This document shows, in pieces, positions 36,515 through 49,207 of a DNA stretch of 64,000 nucleotides. Location of the stretch: assembly GCA_033439265.1 (NCBI GenBank), contig JAVTVX010000013.1, positions 3,622,501-3,686,500 of the forward strand. The letters are read 5' to 3'. The notes under the pieces were generated by a model. The model made no database searches, was not told where the DNA came from, and saw only the letters and a list, made by a program, of their open reading frames with translations. The stretch is from Dillenia suffruticosa (lineage: Eukaryota > Streptophyta > Magnoliopsida > Dilleniales > Dilleniaceae). The translations under genes were made by a program, and so were the position numbers. Each line of letters begins with the position of its first letter. Position 1 is the stretch's first letter.

Positions 36515-37968
36515 TTATATATTTAATTTTTTTTTTTTGGCCTTGCCTTCTTTCGCTTCTTTAAGGGGAATGTCTTTGTTGCTTGCTTTGCCGTTGATGA
36601 GGCGTCGAGAGGAGAATTTTGACATCGTCAAGGCACTAAAACGGTGTCGTTTTAGAATATTCCCACCTTTTGTTGTACAGGTTTTAGATTTTATGTATTA
36701 TTGTAGTACTTCTTAACTGCTATATTTCTTCTTTAGGGAAAAACACACTTACCATTCTTTTAATTTCATAAGTTATGATATAATTTTTAAAACTATCACT
36801 TTATCAATGTGTTTTTTAATTTTTCTCACTTTCTTTTAGTTTGTTAATTTTATTTTTCCATCAATTTTTTAATATATATAAATCAAACTAAAAGAAAATA
36901 AAATAATAAAAAATAAACAAAAAATTAAATAGAGTACCTCACAAAACGATAAAACGGTAAGGGTAAGGGATAGGACATACCCACAAATCTTAAATTAAAT
37001 CAATGATTGATATTTAAGTTTTGTCTTTACCTATTTTTCATCTTAATTTGATTTTTATCGTTTCTTAGTTTTTTTTTTTTATATACATTATAAGTATTCA
37101 TAATCATATTTCAATTAATTCGGTTCGAAACTTACAGTGATTCATTTCGAGAACTATCTTTCTACCGTAATCTTTTTTATTTTTAAGACTTAAATCTAAG
37201 ATTTTGATTAAAGAATTTAACATTATATAACATTGAATCGACTATTTGTTGAATTTAGTTTGGATAAATTATATGACTTCAACCGTTTTAATCTAAGGCG
37301 AGTCCAATTTTTATCTCAAAACCCTAAATTTATAACCAGGCCCAAGCCCAATCTTCTTCTACTTCTTCTTCTTTAGAAGCCACATGAATGTGGATATGGA
37401 TCTGCATTACTTTACATTGATGAACCCGACTCATAGCTCTGTCATTATCTTGTTTATGATTGTTGGGGAGGCCCGGAGTGGAGAGTAAAATATCTATTCT
37501 ATTGAAATAAAGTAAGTCATAGATGTTGTAAATTTTAGATAAACCTGCGTCTCACAAAAACATAAAAGCATATAATATAAATTAATGCCACTTACTGTAG
37601 ACTATATTAAGTTCGACTTTGTCAAGTAATCACGAGAGTGAGAGAGAGAAATCATGGGCAAGAGAGGGGGAACAAAGAGAACAACTTGTGTTGCTTTCCA
37701 TACTATCATATGCCGGCCTTTATTTATTTCATATGTACATTCTTTTGTCTTTATGATGGATATCCTAAAATTGTTGTACAAACCATATCTAAGAACAATA
37801 TCAAGAGCACTCCTCTACATGCACAGGGTAATACAATTGACATTTCGAATTTTTTCGATATATATATAAAAAAAGTAATATATAGACCTTTATTTTCTGG
37901 ATAATTAATACTATTCTTTTGTGAATGGTCGTGAACCAATGCAATGAGGACAGCTTTGTATCAGATTA
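36515..37968. other. Spacer between DUF538 and HMA genes
   Basis: Contains the DUF538 promoter side and the 3' flank of the HMA gene, both minus strand. Sequence is AT-rich with no other exon that I can support; the overlapping frames at 37638-37939 carry no motif. Confidence 0.55.
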
Positions 37969-39837
37969 TCATGGAGAGGTCCAAAGCTCTGAAAATTTTA
38001 CTTTAGACACACTCTCTAACACTTCGGAAGGGACAATATCTCCGATCACTACCACCATCTTTGTTTCAAGGTCTATTTGATAGGAAGTCACTCCTGTTTC
38101 AAAAGAAAATTTTTTAAAATTTGTACTATGCTTTCATGTCATTAGTTAAATTAAATACATGACAGCAATTGGTAATAAACTAACTATAACTATTAGGTAA
38201 CCCATCTAACTTTTCCGACATCATGTGCCATGCACCAATAGAGGCAAGAAGATAACCCTAAAGATGAGCCAACATCTTGAAACTATGTAGCCCTTGAATC
38301 ACAATTCACAAGTATAAAAATGCACCCTTTTGCTCCAGTTGTGGTAAAACTCATCGGCATCAAACTTAGCACTATCGGCATATGGGGCCTCTAAAGAAAG
38401 ATTTTTGGAAAGGGTGAAAATAGTCCGGGGTAGATATAGTCACGATTTTAGATCCGTCCCTTCCTAATTCCAAATTAAAAAAGAAAAAAGAAAAATAATT
38501 AATATTAAAAATAAAAAAATTGAGTAAGGGTTTGAACTCAATTTTTGTTTCCAAAAATTGAACCACTTATGTTAAAATTAGTAAAATAATATAAAAAAAA
38601 AAAATTCAAGACCAATTTTTATTCTTGTTTCCAAAAAATAACAGCAATAGTAATAACTCATAAAAAAAAAAAAAAACTGTTGCTCGAAGTGATAATTTTT
38701 AATTATTTAAAATAAGAAACCAAAAGTCGATTTCGACTCTGATTTCAAAATCGTGAATTGGTGAATGATATCTTGAACAATTGATCATGGTTCGGTATGA
38801 TTCAATTCGATCAATCCCTTGTCCGGTGAGGGATATCACAACTTGGTTATGTCGCTATTTTGGCCACAAATTTTGCTCAAAACCTAGCCCAAATGCAGCC
38901 TAAATGAAGTGAAATGAAAACGAAGGAAATCATTTCACATACCTTCCATCTTTGAAATATGTTTCTCAACCTTTCTTGCACAGCCACCACAGTGCATGGA
39001 CACCCTCAGCACCACCATCTACATCATTTCAGGAACAGACGAAGAAAGAAAGAAGCGAATTGATGTTAACTGGACAACCACATTATCAAGTTTCCTCAAT
39101 TTGTTTGTCAGGCATGGAAATTAAAGTTTTATTGCTTCGGAAAGGTATAACCATAAAATTTAATACCTAAAAAAATGATTTGGGTTCAAATTTCGATATT
39201 TCAAAAAATACCTAAAAATGATAAAATTAATTAATTAAAATTTTTAACATTCGGTTTTGAAAAAAAAATTACACCACAATCGCCTTTTCCTGTTTATACA
39301 ACATCAATTTTTAGTACACGATATATGGAAGTTCCATGTGAACTTCTTAAGATATTTCCGAGTTTAAAAGATGTACTGTTTACAAGACTAGACCAATGTG
39401 CTTAGTTGACAAATCTTGACATTGTTTTAAGCACGGATTAGGTGCAGTGACAGTATCCAGTTCCTGACATTTGGAATCTGAAGGTAAGTTGCTTGTTTGG
39501 GTGGAAGAGGAGAGACCCAAAACTACTTAAAAAATGTGTGTGTCTGAGTGTGCGTGTAAAAGAGAGAGAGAGAGGGGATGCATAATAAAATAAAGAATGA
39601 GCAGAAATTTCAGAAACAAATGGAACTGACCTTTGGCCTCAGTTGAAAGGCTAAGGTCTGTTTATCTTCAACAACATCCTTCAATCTAACTTGCTGACCA
39701 CCACCTTCATTTGCAATCAATGATCTTGTCTCAAAACCATCTTGGGTTTCCAAAGTGTTGGCGCAGAGACAAGCATTTGAGCAAGAGGAAACACAGAGAC
39801 AGTCCAGCAACACCTTCCCAAAACTCAGCATACCCAT
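37969..39837 (-). CDS. Heavy-metal-associated (HMA) domain protein, HIPP/NaKR-like (3 exons, 135 aa)
   Basis: Exons are 39837-39631, 39018-38943 and 38093-37969; phases close to 136 codons including stop. HMA proteins bind soft metal ions such as Cu or Zn through a CxxC motif in a ferredoxin-like fold; plant members act as metallochaperones or, as in NaKR1, in phloem ion control. Seen here: a 69-residue N-terminal exon with a cysteine cluster (DCLCVSSCSNACLCAN) and a polar linker; then an HMA domain at about 70-132 with KMVVLRVSMHCGGCARKVEK (metal site CGGC), HISKMEGVTSYQIDLETKMV and VVIGDIVPSEVLESVSKVK. It ends FSELWTSP. No C-terminal CaaX isoprenylation box is present, so it is HMA-only, not a prenylated HIPP. 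All introns are GT-AG; the second starts in the middle of the HMA domain. Confidence 0.9.
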
Positions 39838-41070
39838 GTGACCTCCCTAAAAAAACTCTTACCACTTCCCCAAGAAAAATATCTTTAAAAGACTTGTCTA
39901 AAAGTTTGGCAAGTTTTGTATGGGGGAAGAGAGAGACTTGGCAGGCCGTGTTCTATTGAGCATGGACTTAAAGACCCATTTTCCTAGATCAAATGCTCAG
40001 GGAAGATAAAGTGGATCGTAGATGGCTAAAAAAGGTACACACCCACTAGATTTTCTCATGTCATATGACCAACAAAAGGTACGTGCAAATTGTACAAACC
40101 AGAGAGGCTCCCAAATTAGGGCATGTGAGTGTCATTCACTTGCTGATGATTTGAAGAATAAGCAAGAATATAAGTAGGGATCAGAATGACAAACAGAGGA
40201 CCCCCTCTCCCAAACTATCATGTGATCTCAGCTGGAGAATAAAGAAACATTATTGATGGGTTTCGGATAAGTATCCACTAAAAATTTAAATATCTTATCG
40301 TGAGGTTTGTGAACCTTTAAGCTTCTAATGGATGCATTAAGACAAGAAAGTGAGTCACCAAACCATCGCCATGCTACACTATAGTGCATCTAATAGTATG
40401 GACCAATCCATGAACTGCGATATATTTTTTTCTTTGAGCAATTGGGGATTGTCTTTGCACACAAATTATTCTAACATGGACACAAAGGGAACCAACATTT
40501 GTTTGCGTAAATGGGATGAACACTTTCATCCTTAATCAGATCGGGAGTTTGACTCCCCTAAATATGGAAAAAACAATGTTAGGAGACCCGTCCCCACAAA
40601 ATGAGCTTTGTAACGGTTAATTCAGATCGGTAAAGGTGAAACTCCAGACATGCCCAAATCATGGTAAAAAAAAAAAAAAAAAAAAAAAAGATGCAAAGGG
40701 ACCCAGTATTATTGAAGGCCATGAGGTCACACAAGTGGTATTGAATAATTTTGCTTCTGAATTCTTCTGATTATTCCTTTCAAGTGAGTGGGTGTATTCC
40801 ATCCAGGTTAGTCCATGTGATGTGCTCCCCCTCTGTGGAGCAAAATGTGGATTTTACTCTCAGTGCCCATTCATGCAATTTGCTCCGGGATCAACCTACC
40901 ATCACATAATTAGTCTAATCATTACAAAAAACAATATACACGTAAAAATATAAGTGTAATAGTATACTAACTTATTAAATGAAAATTATATCATATAAAT
41001 GGTCTAATCGTTACTTACAACATTATATCTGACAACTATTTCATTATATATATATTTTTTAAGAACACCA

Positions 41071-41073
41071 AAA

Positions 41074-41127
<54 letters not shown>
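41071..41127. repeat. A13-(TA)n-T12 palindromic repeat
   Basis: A tract of about 13 A, then about 17 TA units, then about 12 T forms one continuous inverted repeat over nearly 57 bases. Such DNA can extrude a cruciform and is unstable. Confidence 0.8.
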
Positions 41128-41129
<2 letters not shown>

Positions 41130-41162
41130 ATCTTCCTTAAAGGTGTCGTTCTAAAATCTAAA

Positions 41163-41290
41163 CACGTGGCGGCAATCACACGATCCTTGGCATGGCCCAT
41201 TTGGTCCACGCGCGTGCAAAGAAGGCAAGGTCGGTGACTTAGAAAAAATTGAGGCAGTCATCATTTGGCTTTTGGCTCACTATAAAGAGC
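41163..41290 (+). promoter_or_regulatory. Orphan promoter-like block (G-box, CGCG palindrome, TATA)
   Basis: Contains a G-box CACGTGGC at 41163-41170, a CACGCGCGTG palindrome at 41207-41216 and a TATAAAG at 41281-41287, in an order and spacing usual for a plant light- or ABA-responsive promoter. The first downstream ATG (about 41314) opens only a very short frame. No + strand gene follows until 51696. The promoter call is inference from motif clustering. Confidence 0.35.
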
Positions 41291-42879
41291 GACAATACCC
41301 TTCAATCCTAGCAATGCAAATACCAACAGAACAAGCTGGAATGAAGAGAAGAAAACCTTGAGTGAGAATTGTCAATCGCATGGAGGAAGATCAACGTCTA
41401 AAAGCATAAAAACATTATCTTCCCTCTCCCAACAAAAGTCGAAATGAACATGTTTAAGTGTGCATCTTTGTCTCGTAACAACAAAATTTTCCAATAAAAA
41501 TATTTTATCATCCCTGTTGTCAATAAAAGCTCCTGCAGATGGTTCTCTTATCATGTTGATCTTACAACAAAGGCCAAAAATATATATCGATATTGTTTGT
41601 GGAACATCTACTCCCACAGCGAAAAAGCAAGATAATATAAATGCAACCAAAGAATTGAACCATCCAAGGTTTTGTGAACCAAAAAAGTTGATACTCTCAA
41701 TCTTAGGCTCACAGGAATTAAAGACATATCGGCCATCATATTTAGTTAGATCGCCCTAATGAACAAAACAAAAAGGAATGCATCTCTTGGGACCAGTAGC
41801 GACTGCTCAATAATCGCACACAAGCACAACTCTAGTTATAAGGCAAATGTAATGCAATACTATGTATTCACCGCCAAACTCTTTTGAGTTAATTGATCAA
41901 ACTCTCTATTCTCTTAATCAAAGATCTCGAATTCAAGTTATGAGAATGACAAAAAAGGATTTGAAAGAACCAACCCTTAAAATGATCCCACAATTTTCAA
42001 ACCAGATAAGTTAGATAAAATTCAGATACCGATAGTAAAAACGAAAACAAATACTATATACTCACCTCTTGGTACAGTCTCAAAACTCATGGATCCACAG
42101 TTGGTTTATCCAACATGGACCACAAGCTTCATAAAAAAATGATCATGAGAAGCGTAATGCTTTGTTAGAAAACATCATCAGTCAAACTTAGAGAGAGGTG
42201 TATATGTGAAGCAGGGCCGCTAGGGTACTGCAGTTGTGCTGTAGCACCGACTCTTCCTTTTTGTTTTTTTGGTGAAAACCGACTCTTCCTATCTGAAGTG
42301 TATCATGTAGCACAATCATCCAAAGCCGCACCAAGAACCAAAAAAGAGATAAGATAGTATTTTTTCTATCATAAACATGCACCAACGGAGGGAAAAGAAA
42401 AAGGAAAAAAAACATAGTATTTTACCATGTCTGAAATTAATTCAAAAGTTGACAACCACTACTGAGGTAATGAATTTGGACAGAATACCATAGTAAAAGC
42501 CTAACAGAGAGCAAGTATCCATAAACCCAAGAGACAAGAATGCACAAAATATGTAATACCTTGTTTTCTTGCCTAAAATAAGAGAAAAGAAATGGGAATT
42601 GTGTTTTAATTCCAAAGGTATGAGTGGCATTTCATTGGTTGTCAACCAGACAGGCATATGACGATCCCCATAGTATAAATTTTTCCAGAAAGTAGAGAGG
42701 AGGTCTCGTTTGGTGAATTTGGCTTTGTTGCAAGTCACATAGACAAAAATATTGCAAAAATAGAACAAAATACGATGATACTCCACTTTGTCAAAGTCCT
42801 AAAAACAAAAAGTAGGAACCCTATCATGCACTTAATTCAATAGGACCCACTTTACATATATTCTCGTGTCTTTTTTTTT

Positions 42880-42962
42880 TTTTTTGTTACATTGAGATTT
42901 GAACCCGAGATCACTAAGTTGGAGAGGAGGATTGTGACTACTAAGATGTCCTCTTCTTGTGG
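42880..42962 (-). mobile_element. SINE-like element, copy C
   Basis: On the minus strand the segment reads AAGAGGACATCTTAGTAGTC, CACAATCCTCCTCTCC, then the B-box-like GGGTTCAAATCTCAATGTAAC and a tract of about 15 A. The B-box-like part is the best preserved of the copies (compare GGTTCGANNCC). No target-site duplication is obvious. Confidence 0.6.
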
Positions 42963-45900
42963 CTTTGTTGATTGCCACATCAATCTTTGCAGTAATTCTA
43001 TTACCAAAAATTACAATTCAAATATTCGTTAGATGCAGTCGGACAGCTGAGTAAAAACTAATCATGCCCTTTTAGCATTTCATACTCTTCATAAGGAGAA
43101 TCTCGCATCACCAGGGCCTCCAAAATAGGGTTCACTTCAAAAGAATCCAGATGATACACCCTGAGACTCCAACTTCCATAGTAAGATTTGATGGTCCAAC
43201 GAAGAGATATAATTGAGATACTTAACATGAAGTGAACAAAAATAACAGCCTTGGCTTAGACAGCATTTATTTATTTTTATTTTATTTTATTTTTTATATA
43301 TAAGGCTCCACTCTTGTGTTCTTCCAAAATTATGTCAGTGTGCTTCCCAGGATGGTTAGGAGACACTTATGCAGTACAATCACACAGACAATGTAAGAAA
43401 AGAACATTGACCTCGCACATATGGGGAGTGATACAGCTCGAAAGTGAAAAAGAAGTTCAATGTAGTGTAAAAATATTTATTAAAAAAAACACCCTGCATG
43501 GTGTGAACACCCTCAAGGTTTAAGAAAAGGCAAAAGGGCCCCCTTGCAGTTAAAACAAGGAACCCACTTCCCCAATCTTACTATATGAAACCACACGAGA
43601 TACACAAGTAGCCATCTCCCTCCAATCAAAACCCTGAACGCCCCCCACTTGAGAATCTCAAGTTGTATCCATATTGATTGAATTGACAGAAGGGGCCCAA
43701 TTGCCAAAGGTGCAAACTACAGGGGTGCTTTTTGCAACTTTTTGGGGGTTGGGGGTTATCTGACAAAGGAAATCCCACAAGGGACTAAGGGAGTTATATG
43801 CACTTCTCACAGAAAAGAATCGGAACAAAAAATAGTTTGGGGACATCTGACAGTGCAACCATAATAGATAAGGCTGGAAGGATCATCAGTAGCCTGACCT
43901 GCTAAGTGAATCTCTATATACTTTTGCAGAAGTTCATCCCCATGAATATGCAAAGAACAGATATACTTGGAGAAACATTTGACCACAAGCACAAACGTAG
44001 TTGCACAAGCCAGTAGCAAATGTGGTTGCCTGCAAGGCCCCTCTTGCCGTCGCCAAAGTTCATTATTTGCAATATCCAAATGCGAGAATATGGAGTAGTG
44101 CTTCAGAACTGTAAGCCATTTCTGGTAACAAGTGATAATAGTGTAGCAGCATTTGCAACATTTAGTTTTGATGCCAACCTCCAAATATTAGTCAGACACT
44201 CACACAGAAAGGAGAAGAAGACAACAAATTGAATTGAGGTAAGGTGAAAAATAAAGCAGCTGCACTTCTGGGCAACTAGGCAGATCAATACAAATGCTTT
44301 ACTTTGCCAATTTGAAAATTCTTCCTTTGCTTCAAGCAAAGGAAAATTATTGAATTTTTGTCCATTACATATTTACAGCACTAGAACTCAAAAGGAGCTT
44401 TATTTAATAAACAGATAAGAGAAAACCTTTAAGATGTATACATACATATATCTTTATAAATGGTATGCAATTAAGAAAAATAAAGAGTTCAGACAAAATA
44501 GTGATGTTTAGGCATAAAATGTGCTGTCCCAAACACCATATGGCCCTCTATCAAAAAGGCCAGGATTTTTTTAACATAAGAAAGTACAAACAGAAGGCAG
44601 GAAAATGAGGCATGCTCTTGAGAATGGAGAAGATATAAAGAAGGCCATTTGTGGGCTTTATAAGACTCAAAGCTAAAGAACACACTTGGCTTGGATGACA
44701 TTTAACATCTTAGTTGAAAAGAAGGAAGCCTAGCTTGAAGAACCTTTGCCCTACACAAAGAAAAAAACTCGGGTTGCCCTTAAGAATCATAGTAGACGGA
44801 TACTACTGAGGCCAGATAACATTATGACAGCTTTTCCTTATTAACTTAAATAGATGGAAGTCAAGGCATCCCTGGGATCTTCTACATCAACTGCTCCAAA
44901 GGAGGGGCTATGAAGATTAGTAATTGACAACACTGAAAACATAAGCTTCTGGACTCCACCTACTAACATAAGGTTTGGAAACTGATTGCTGAAGTTAAAT
45001 AAGAAGATAAAGAGAACATACTTGTATATATACGCACATAGATATATGCTACTTGTGAAATGGCGGCTAAAGTACATCGATACAACATGAACTAAAGTCG
45101 CAATAAAAGGAAGATAAAAGCAATATACCTGGTAAAATTTGTGGCATGGCACCAGAGTTTTGATCATCAAAAACCCTACTGTACACATGAGGACCTCTTT
45201 CACTTATAGGAAAACTGCTCATATCATTTATGATAGATGATGTTCCCAGTGTACCTAATTCTTGTGCAGGCCAAACATCATGAATATCAATCACAGAATG
45301 TGGAGATACAGCTTCAGTTCCAGTATGAGATTGCTGATCCAAATGACAACTGAAAACTTGTGAACGTCTAAAACTGGTTTGCATCACTAAGCCAAAAGGT
45401 GAAATTGAAGGGCAACTAAGAGGTCCTGAGAGTGTGAGAGACTCTGCCAAATGAGCAATATAAGCAATTGGAACCACAGAAAGCAGCATTGGCATACTAA
45501 TTAGTTGCTGCCTGACAACAGGAACAGGAGCCTGACCGAACCCAAGCCTCTCAATGCAGTTCGCGATTTCTTTCCCGGACTGCAACATATTCCCAGGCAC
45601 AATGTAAGAAAAAACGTTCCCACTAGTGCTTCTGCATATCGTATCCCTGTTTTTAGTCAGAGTGATTTCCTGGCTGGAAGAAGGCAACAGATAAACCGGA
45701 GAGGAATCATGACCAGAGCTTGACGCAGAAAGCTTGTACTTACATGTCATTTGATCAGACTGCAAATTTGAAATGAGACGCAAGTGGAGAACTCACACTA
45801 AATTAGTATCTACAGTTTTTAGGACCAATTCGTAGGAAAACCACTACGATATTTGCTGAGAAAAAAGTAAGTTCCCCCTCTCCACGACCACAAGAAGCAT

Positions 45901-46135
45901 GCCATTTTGCAAGAAAAATTTCATAGTTGCGCTCCTTGAGGGTTTGTGTTGTGCAGGGCCTCTTCCTATAACAATTCTTCAAACATTCCTTTTGTTTTTT
46001 TTCTGTGGGAAGGAGGAAAACAACACAAACAAAGCACAACTAGAGGCCATGCCCAAAGGCCAGCCCAGCCCGACTACACAACATAATCAGGCCTATTACA
46101 GACTCTACAAAACTCTACCCCTAACCTGTCTTCCC

Positions 46136-46440
46136 TTAATAACCCAAGCATGGACCTTTCCCCAGACCCGCTAGATGATCTGCGCACTTATTCGCCTCCC
46201 TATAGACGTGCTTCACTTCAGCTATCCTCAACTCTCTCATGAGCTGATTGCAGTCTACAATAGCATGGAAGAGAGGGTAAGATGGATTGATATCTTTCTG
46301 CAGCAATTGGGTTAGAGCCAAGCAGTCGACCTCTACCTCAAGCTCTGCCCAGCCTTTGCTCTTAGTTAATCATAGCCCTTCTCTTAACGCCCAGATCTCT
46401 GCAGAAAAAGCGTCCGTTCTGACATTCCTTTTGTTGTTGA
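46136..46440 (-). mobile_element. Plant LINE RNase H-like fragment
   Basis: The minus-strand translation gives NVRTDAFSAEIWALREGL, a stop, then ELEVEVDCLALTQLLQKDIN and VKHVYREANKCADHLAGLG. These are the standard blocks of the RNase H-like domain found at the C-terminus of plant L1-type retrotransposon polyproteins: the AE...AL helix, the D in a VEVD strand and the REAN..AD..A end. One internal stop and no adjoining reverse transcriptase show it is a fragment. It sits between the two blocks of the CASC3-like pseudogene. Confidence 0.8.
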
Positions 46441-47977
46441 AATGTACCTTAGCAGATTTCCTTTCCTGAACATACATTGCAGGGTCTCAACGAAAACAGG
46501 GTACAGAATGGAGATAAGGTCAAAGCAACAATTGGGAATTACAAAAGCCTCTAATATAAGCATTTAACCTCCTCCTGATGTGATTCATTGAGCATCATTT
46601 CCTGGAACTTGTCATGCTTCCATTTCTCATCATCTTTTGGCAGAAACAAATTCCTTCCATTGAATGCTTGCCTCAACAATACAAATATCTCCTTGAAACA
46701 AGCTAGCAAACTTATACCTGAAATTCTTCCATCGAAAGCACAAATTAAGTTGACATTTCTTTCAAGGATTAGACTTCAAGAATGGCTGGACTGCCCGGCC
46801 TATCGATGTTTGCTAACTATTTGAATTGAGCATGAGGATAGTTCCTGAAAATGATTAATTATGTAAAAAGTCTAATGTGCTGGCTTGCCTTGATAAATTA
46901 TCACCACGTTATAATGATTCTGAACATAACTAGGCCTAGTTTAGATATCTACCATAACATCATGCAAGAATCACTCAACATTCCATAGATTGAATTTTGT
47001 CATTGACTGAAATAACACGATCCAATATATCACGTTCTCACAAGTCACTAAAAAAGACGTAGTAGAATCCATCAACATCATTGCACCAATAAGACCACGT
47101 CACACAAATTTTGCACTTCAATAGTCCACTTCTTCAATTTGGCTTTAAGGACCATTTAAATTAGTCTTTTTTCTTTTACCTTTTTTATCTGATATATAGT
47201 TTTCCGCTTTCATGATATGCTTGGTGCATGACATTATAATGCCCATGATATAGCCTAACGGAAAAAACACTCTTTTAACACAATAAATTCAGTGTTGAGG
47301 ATTATCGGTGCTTCCAATTGCCCTTCTCCACAGTCTTGACCATACAGCAAGCACCATAAGCCAACAACAAATTTTCATATCCGGAAACCGAAGCACATTA
47401 TGCAGAAATCTAAATATCAACAAGCCGGCACCAAATTCCATAGCTTAAACTCAAAGTACATTATGGAAAAACCTAAATATCAATTTCACAAAACAATAGC
47501 CTGATCTTAGCAATTGCACCAAGAATCACGCAATATACAGATAATTTGGAGTTCAACAAAACTCACAAGATTGAGATGGAGATGTGATTTTAGTTGCGTC
47601 GACGTCTAAATCGATCGTCATGCATGTAAAAAGCACCAAAACTAGGAAACTCAAATGGCGCTTTCCCTCTCATCTCCGAACTTCCGCGATCTTCGCTGGA
47701 AGAAGAAGACGACAATGTTTCTTCATCGACGAAATTCGCAGATGCCTCCACTTGCTCTGCGGTGGTCGTCGTTGTCGTAAATCGGAGCAAAACCCTCACC
47801 GTCCAATTCACAGTCAAGATCATAGAAATAGATCTCTCTCTTCTTCGTTGTCGTCTTCGTCGTCGCTCGCTTTTCTTCTTCGCAGTGTTAATGGAAACAC
47901 CGATTGGTCTGAGTCGCTTCCTTCTTCTCCGTTGAGAATCATCATTGAATCTAACACAAACCCTAGCTTTCGGTTCC

Positions 47978-48022
<45 letters not shown>
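47978..48022. repeat. (GA)n microsatellite at the 5' end of the CASC3-like locus
   Basis: About twenty GA units. On the minus strand it encodes a run of Ser-Leu in the frame upstream of the CASC3-like block, which is therefore more likely leader than coding sequence. Confidence 0.85.
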
Positions 48023-48025
<3 letters not shown>

Positions 48026-49207
48026 GAGTCGGTGAAGGGAACTCAGAATGGAGGGGACTTGAGAACAGTTGCAAATTCATGGAGTTTGATTTTGACGCGG
48101 TTGGTGTGGGAGGCAATTTTGCTCGAATTTGAGGGTTATTTTGGGGATTTAATTGTGCCTCGGGATTTGTACTTAGAAAAGTTTAACGGCCTTTGTCCGC
48201 TCCATTGCTCCGCGGAGGTTAGAGTCTGGTCTCTTACTTTGCCCTAACGGGCAGCGTTTTTGAGTCTATTACTCCCCTGATTGTATCATTTCTGTTGCCC
48301 CTTCTCCAACAAAATGACCCTATTCAACTACTTATTTAAATTCAAAAATGATTTAACAACATCCATTGCATGATTTTCAGTTTTATCTCATATTTTTTTG
48401 TAAAATTATAATCATTTCAATCTCAAAATAAAAAAAAATATACTGTACAAGAATTTATAATTTTTATATTTTGAAAATACAACATTGCAGTCCAATAATC
48501 ATTGATTGCGACAGTTAATAACGATGATCACCAATGATAATATTGTTATAAGTTCATTTTTTTCACCGCTTAATTACAAAATTTTAGATATTATTTAGAA
48601 TTATTTTTAAATAAAATAGCGTGATTTAATTAAAGCCAGGTTCATATGATTTTAGATACATAGGAATAAGAGATTAATTTAAGAAATCTTTTTTATAAAC
48701 TTGTGGAACGTAAATTGAAAAATATAATTTAAAAAATGCTTTAGAGATAAGATTGATGCAACTAATTCATTTCTTTGATCCCTAATTTTTATAAGTGAAA
48801 TTAAAATATTATTTTAAGATAATATTTTGATTAATATAATTACTAAAAAAACTTAGGATTTTTGCATGTATTAAGAGTTTAAAATTCAAATCTTGTAAGA
48901 ATAAAAGAAAGAAAAAAAACAATGGATTTGCATTATTGCAACAAGAGCTTATTTAAGAATTTCGGGTCCAAGAATTTTCTCGTCCGGAGCCATGTATATG
49001 GACTAGAGCCTACTTGTGGTCTAAAATTTTCTATAGTTTGATTTTTAATATTTTGAATTCTCTATTTCTAGATAATTATTTACTGGACTTATTTCTCGTT
49101 TTGGCTTTGACATTCATGGTTTTTTTTTTTTTTTCCCTTTTCTCCAAAGAAAAGTCTGTCCCTTCCTCATGATTTTTCAACCCAATAAAAAATAACAAAG
49201 AATTTGA

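Larger units (their letters stand above)
39838..45129. other. Long region without an intact gene
   Basis: The part beside 39838 is the promoter of the HMA gene. Further on are an A22 tract near 40670, an A/TA/T palindromic block at 41071-41127, a promoter-like block at 41163-41290, a possible diverged SINE-like piece at about 41890-41960 and SINE copy C at about 42880-42962. Frames at 41372, 42188, 42442, 43658, 43807, 44103 and 44489 show no recognisable domain or splice chain. Confidence 0.5.
45130..48116 (-). pseudogene. Probable CASC3/Barentsz (MLN51)-like pseudogene
   Basis: Two blocks on the minus strand look like eroded exons. The 5' block (48116-47590) has LTLRRRKASDDEDDNEEE in one frame, an acidic YDLDCELDGEGF stretch in a second, and SSEMRGKAPFEFPSFGAFYM followed by HDDRF in a third, then a stop. 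The GAFYMHDDRF motif preceded by an acidic, RRREASDDED-like region is characteristic of plant CASC3/Barentsz proteins, the eIF4AIII-binding exon-junction-complex component. The 3' block (45759-45130) follows a good acceptor (tttgcag) and has SSSGHDSSPVYLLPSSSQEI, which resembles part of the low-complexity tail of those proteins. The exon carrying the rest of the Btz domain was not found, and a LINE RNase H fragment lies between. Two frame changes and the missing core argue for a pseudogene. Similarity is from memory and moderate. Confidence 0.5.

Noticed and set aside
36024..36716. Plus-strand frames over the DUF538 gene
   Set aside because: Antisense shadows of a clear DUF538 reading frame.
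43658..44339. Minus-strand frames of 66-125 residues at 43.7-44.3 kb
   Set aside because: Looked for membership in the CASC3-like gene or a separate gene; no motif, no consistent splice sites.
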